Source of the DNA: G965250275 sp965250275
GTDB taxonomy: Bacteria; Pseudomonadota; Alphaproteobacteria; Rhodobacterales; Rhodobacteraceae
Assembly: GCA_965250275.1 (NCBI GenBank)
Contig: OZ252297.1
Coordinates: 2,666,001 to 2,730,000, forward strand
DNA: 64,000 nt
Direction: 5' to 3'
The notes under the pieces are model-generated. The model was not told the DNA's origin and made no database searches. It saw only the letters and a program-made list of their open reading frames with translations. Positions 60,909 through 64,000 of the stretch are shown piece by piece. Positions within the stretch are counted from its first letter, which is position 1. The number at the start of each line of letters is the position of its first letter. The position numbers and the translations under genes were made by a program.

Positions 60909-61367
60909 ATGAACCGAATTAGCCGAAACCTGACGATCATCTACCGAACCGAGCGCCTGATCGCACGCCGGCGGCTGGCCGTTCTGCAACAACAAACGGT
61001 CCTGATGGCCCTCGCCGGACTGGCTGGGCTGGCCGGGTTGGCACTTTTGAACCTGACGCTCTTTTTTGTTCTGGACGCGCGAATGTCACCCGCCGCCGCC
61101 GCAGGGATACTGACCCTGTGCAATCTGGCGATTGCTGGTGCTCTTGTGTTGGTGGCGGGTCGCACAAATGTCGAAGCGGAGGTCGCCCCGGCCATCGAAG
61201 TTCGGGACATGGCCATCGCCGATATTGAGGACGAGCTTGAAGGCATGGCGCTGGAAGCGCGCGAGCTTGTCACCACGGTGAAGGCATTGGGTTCAAACCC
61301 CTTGGGATCACTTGCCACGCTGCTCGTTCCCATTCTGACCGCTGTTCTGAAAAAGAGGGGTGAGTAG
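60909..61367 (+). CDS. YqjE/phage-holin-like (DUF1469-type) membrane protein
   Basis: 152 residues with two membrane helices (about 29-54 and 65-82, TVLMALAGLAGLAGLALLNLTLFFVL, then AAAGILTLCNLAIAGALVLVAG), a helical linker rich in Glu and a short hydrophobic C-terminus (LATLLVPILTAVL). It fits the holin-superfamily-III-type YqjE layout. It is separated from the upstream gene by 9 bases, hence an operon. Function unknown; may influence membrane or stress physiology. Confidence 0.6.
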   Translation: MNRISRNLTIIYRTERLIARRRLAVLQQQTVLMALAGLAGLAGLALLNLTLFFVLDARMSPAAAAGILTLCNLAIAGALVLVAGRTNVEAEVAPAIEVRDMAIADIEDELEGMALEARELVTTVKALGSNPLGSLATLLVPILTAVLKKRGE

Positions 61368-61507
61368 CCGTAAGCCCGGATCGCTCGGGACAGGAAGCTG
61401 CCGGTCGCGCAGCCACAACCGTAGCGCTGAGCTGACCCCCTTCGCCGCTCTGACCAGCGGGCATCATTGCTTGGACTTTTGAGAGCGCGGCGGTTAGTCA
61501 TGAGGAC

Positions 61508-63241
61508 ATGAATTCCACCAGACCAGAGCGGCGCCTTGCAGCAGTTTTGGCTGCCGATGTGGTTGGCTATTCACGGATGATGGATGCCGACGAAGTCGGC
61601 ACTTTGCGCCGCCTCAAGGACGTTGAACGACGCGTGGTGGACCACACGGTCGACGAACACTCCGGTCGGATCGTCAAACGCATGGGCGATGGATATATCG
61701 TTCAATTCCATAGCGTTGTCTCTGCCACCGAATGTGCAATTGCATGGCAGAAGGCAGCGGATGCTGAAATCACCTTCCGTATCGGTATCAACGTGGGAGA
61801 CGTGATTGTCGAAGATGGCGACATTTACGGTGAAGGCGTGAATCTTGCGGCGCGCCTCGAAGCCATTGCGGATCCGGGTGCGATCTACATCTCCGAGGAT
61901 GTCCACCGTCAGGTCAGCGGAAAGGTCCATGCCAGCTTCGAGGATCTGGGCAACAGGACGCTCAAAAACATCTCCTCTCCGGTGCGAGTGTTTCGGTGGA
62001 CATCCGTTGCGGCTGGCGCAGCAACGAGCCCGGAAACCTCCGAACCCATCACCGATCAGAAGTCCTGGAAAGTGGCAACGGTTCTCGTGGCTCCGTTTCG
62101 GCATCTTGGCTCGGGCGAGGATGCCGAGGCCCTGTCCTCAGGCCTGACCGAAACCTTGGCCGCAGCGCTCGCGCATTTCGAGGAATTCAAGGTCATCGAT
62201 CCGGGCAATGCGTCCCAGATGAACGCAAGTCGCGGCAACCTCGGCGCCGGGCGTCAACTCGGCGCGGAATATGTCCTCGAAGGAACTGTTCAGACGTCGG
62301 GGCAGCGCGCGCGCATCGGGGTTCAACTGATCGACGTTGCCAGCGGCAGCCGGGCTTGGGCGGACACTCTGAATCGCGATCTTGAAGACGTGTTCGACCT
62401 CCAGGACGACATTACGGCCTATGTCGCATCCACGATGGGTGATGCAATCGGAGAGGAGCGCGCCAAATCCATTCTGGGCAAACCTGACGCTGCTTTGGAC
62501 TTCCATGAACAGCTGGTCCGCGGCCTACAGCTGTTGCACCGCGTGAACCCGGCGGACTGTGCGAAAGCCAGAGGATACTTTGAAAAGCTGATCCAATCCG
62601 GCCCCGACGAGATGTTTCCGAGGCTCTGCCTGTGCTGGACATATGCAATCGAGATTTGGGGAGGCTGGCCGCTTGGGCGGGAAGATGCGCTGGAATTCTC
62701 GCTCAAGGAATTGCGGGATCTGATGCAACGGTACCCGCGCTCGGCCCATATTCACCGGCTCTTCAGTCGACTGTGCATCTATGACGGCGACCACGCACAG
62801 GGCGTTGCCCATGCTGAGCGCGCCTTTGAACTGAACCCCTATCACAGCGACATGACGATGGCTCTGGGGATGGCACGGTTATGGAATGGAGAACTGGACC
62901 AGGCAGTGACCTTGCTTGAACGGGCCTTTGCCACAAACCGTTATGCGCCCGATGTCATGAAAGTATATCTCGCGCTCGCCTACTATCTGACAGGTCGCTT
63001 CGAAGATGGTCTCAAACTCCTCGACAACAGCGAGGGCGTGACGTCGGTGACCCGGATGTACCGGATCCTGAACCTCGTTGGGTCGCAACGGATCGAAGAG
63101 GCGCAGGCCGAAGCAAAGGTGTGGCTGGCTGAGAATGCAGAGTTACAGATTGCAAGCGCCCGCTCAATCAGCGCGTTTCGCCGCCAGGACCACCGCGATC
63201 AAATCGTCGACGGTCTGCGCAAGGCCGGCCTCGTAGAGTGA
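61508..63241 (+). CDS. Class III adenylate/guanylate cyclase with TolB-like and TPR regions
   Basis: 577 residues, no signal peptide. The cyclase homology domain (about 8-170) has ERRLAAVLAADVVGYSRMMDADEVGTLRRL with the first metal Asp, and MGDGYIVQFHSVVSATECAIAWQ with the second; GINVGDVIVEDGDIYGEGVNLAARLEAIADPGAIYISEDVH follows. A TolB-N-like part (about 185-300, APFRHLGSGEDAEALSSGLTETL) and then TPR-type helices (about 320-570) complete it. This arrangement is widespread in alphaproteobacteria. It would make cAMP (or cGMP) in response to an unknown protein interaction. GAGG is only 2 bases before ATG, so initiation is not ideal. Confidence 0.88.
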   Translation: MNSTRPERRLAAVLAADVVGYSRMMDADEVGTLRRLKDVERRVVDHTVDEHSGRIVKRMGDGYIVQFHSVVSATECAIAWQKAADAEITFRIGINVGDVIVEDGDIYGEGVNLAARLEAIADPGAIYISEDVHRQVSGKVHASFEDLGNRTLKNISSPVRVFRWTSVAAGAATSPETSEPITDQKSWKVATVLVAPFRHLGSGEDAEALSSGLTETLAAALAHFEEFKVIDPGNASQMNASRGNLGAGRQLGAEYVLEGTVQTSGQRARIGVQLIDVASGSRAWADTLNRDLEDVFDLQDDITAYVASTMGDAIGEERAKSILGKPDAALDFHEQLVRGLQLLHRVNPADCAKARGYFEKLIQSGPDEMFPRLCLCWTYAIEIWGGWPLGREDALEFSLKELRDLMQRYPRSAHIHRLFSRLCIYDGDHAQGVAHAERAFELNPYHSDMTMALGMARLWNGELDQAVTLLERAFATNRYAPDVMKVYLALAYYLTGRFEDGLKLLDNSEGVTSVTRMYRILNLVGSQRIEEAQAEAKVWLAENAELQIASARSISAFRRQDHRDQIVDGLRKAGLVE

Positions 63242-63370
63242 CAGTTCCGACCTTGCTGGACCGGGACGATGTTTCGTTGAGCAGGCGCAGGGCCTTCCCT
63301 GCTCATTCGCGCAATGCACGGCGTCACGTTTAAAGATCAGCGGCACTGATCATGCTCGTGATTACCCGTC

Positions 63371-64000
63371 TTACCGATCAGGCGATCCTTCTGACCGGTG
63401 GCCGGCGAGACCGCCTGCGACCTCTTCAGTGGCTTCCGCCGTCAGCTCAGCCGGCAAGACGAGGTTCAGCACAATCGCAATCAGAGCTGCCGGCAAGATG
63501 CCGGACGTGGCCAGTATCTTCAGGGTGTCCGGCAAATGCTGCAACGCGCCCGGTTCCAGCTGCAGGCCAAGGCCCAGGGACAGGGCAATGGCGAAGATCA
63601 CCATGTTGCGCCGGTTCCAATCCACATCCGACAGCATCGAAACACCGGCCGCCACAACCATCCCGAACATCACGATCACACCGCCCCCCAGCACTTCAAT
63701 CGGCACGGTGGAGATCAGGGCGCCAACCTTGGGCGCAAGACCACAGAAAATCAGGAACAAGGCGCCAATGGTGACGACATGTCGGCTCATGACGCCTGTC
63801 ATTGCGATCAGGCCCACATTCTGACTGAAAGAGGTGTTGGGAAGGGCCCCGAAAAGGCCTGACAATGCCGTGCCGAACCCGTCGGCAAAGGTTGCGCCCT
63901 GAATTTCCTTGTCCGTGGCCTCGCGGCCCGCGCCACCCTTGGTGATGCCGGAGACATCTCCGACTGTCTCCACGGCAGAGACGAATGACATGAGACAAAA
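63371..64000 (-). CDS. NCS2 nucleobase:cation symporter (xanthine/uracil permease), C-terminal part
   Basis: Partial: the frame runs off the right edge, so the N-terminal half is missing. The visible 209 residues include SAVETVGDVSGITKGG, ADGFGTALSGLFGALPNTSFSQNVGLIAMTGVMSRHV and PIEVLGGGVIVMFGMVVAAG, all NCS2 (XanQ/UacT/PbuX) motifs, plus several membrane helices. NxxSxNVG (TSFSQNVGLI) is the substrate motif typical of xanthine/uric acid carriers. It imports a purine or pyrimidine base with protons. Minus strand, convergent with the cyclase gene, about 130 bases between stops. Confidence 0.88.
   Translation of the reverse strand, partial: FCLMSFVSAVETVGDVSGITKGGAGREATDKEIQGATFADGFGTALSGLFGALPNTSFSQNVGLIAMTGVMSRHVVTIGALFLIFCGLAPKVGALISTVPIEVLGGGVIVMFGMVVAAGVSMLSDVDWNRRNMVIFAIALSLGLGLQLEPGALQHLPDTLKILATSGILPAALIAIVLNLVLPAELTAEATEEVAGGLAGHRSEGSPDR

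Noticed and set aside
1..64000. CRISPR arrays, insertion sequences, prophage, integrases
   Set aside because: No regularly spaced repeats, transposase, terminal inverted repeats, integrase or phage structural genes were seen.

Overview
The window looks like a chromosomal segment of an alphaproteobacterium of the Rhodobacterales (Roseobacter/Rhodobacter relatives). This rests on high GC content, on gene neighbourhoods typical of that order (zapA-tkt-gap, rpmF-plsX-fabH-ihfA-merR, dgt-argS-SPOR-nagZ-scpA-scpB, a single large B12-dependent nrdJ), and on marine-type traits such as ornithine-lipid synthesis and sulfolactate degradation. No prophage, insertion sequence, integron or CRISPR array was seen.

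Region by region. 1-6.1 kb: a membrane protein, zapA with a coiled-coil partner, then transketolase and glyceraldehyde-3-phosphate dehydrogenase (central carbon metabolism); the gap promoter carries two LacI-type operator-like sites and a 47-residue gene follows its terminator. 6-16 kb: fatty acid desaturase, anmK, tyrS, two tandem Lin0512-family genes, an SDR/acetyltransferase pair, Stf0 sulfotransferase plus ABC-F ATPase, a membrane-anchored caspase-like protein with an EF-hand loop, and olsB. 16-21.4 kb: bamE divergent from a yceD-rpmF-plsX-fabH-ihfA-merR cluster, then tRNA-Pro(GGG). 21.4-24 kb: two-domain dCTP deaminase, a SABATH-like carboxyl methyltransferase and a small basic protein. 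24-31 kb: scpB, scpA, nagZ, a SPOR protein, argS and dgt on the minus strand, divergent from erpA. 31-35 kb: nrdJ. 35.5-42.8 kb: lipoprotein, OprB porin, DUF3299 protein, periplasmic amidohydrolase, AraC regulator, old-yellow-enzyme homologue and a class II glutamine amidotransferase.

43-52.6 kb is a complete haem acquisition locus: hmuTUV plus a small monooxygenase on the plus strand, hmuR and a secreted protein-exbB-exbD-exbD-tonB operon on the minus strand, and hmuS. The outer-membrane receptor, its private energising complex, the ABC importer and two candidate haem-handling proteins together form a route from outside the cell to cytoplasmic haem use. A B12-box-like RNA element lies just upstream of hmuT, which is unexpected. 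52.6-55.9 kb is accessory: two secreted proteins sharing a repeated Cys-pair module, a secreted-protein gene cut by a single in-frame TAA, and an OhrR-like MarR regulator divergent from a 74-residue orphan, with two near-identical palindromes between them. 55.9-59.5 kb: a sulfolactate catabolic locus (suyA, suyB, a ComC-type dehydrogenase, a GntR regulator) with a perfect 14-bp palindrome in the shared promoter. 59.6-64 kb: a predicted outer-membrane barrel, a YqjD/YqjE-like membrane pair, a class III cyclase with TPRs, and the C-terminal part of an NCS2 nucleobase permease running off the window.

All functional calls come from reading the translations; no database search was possible.
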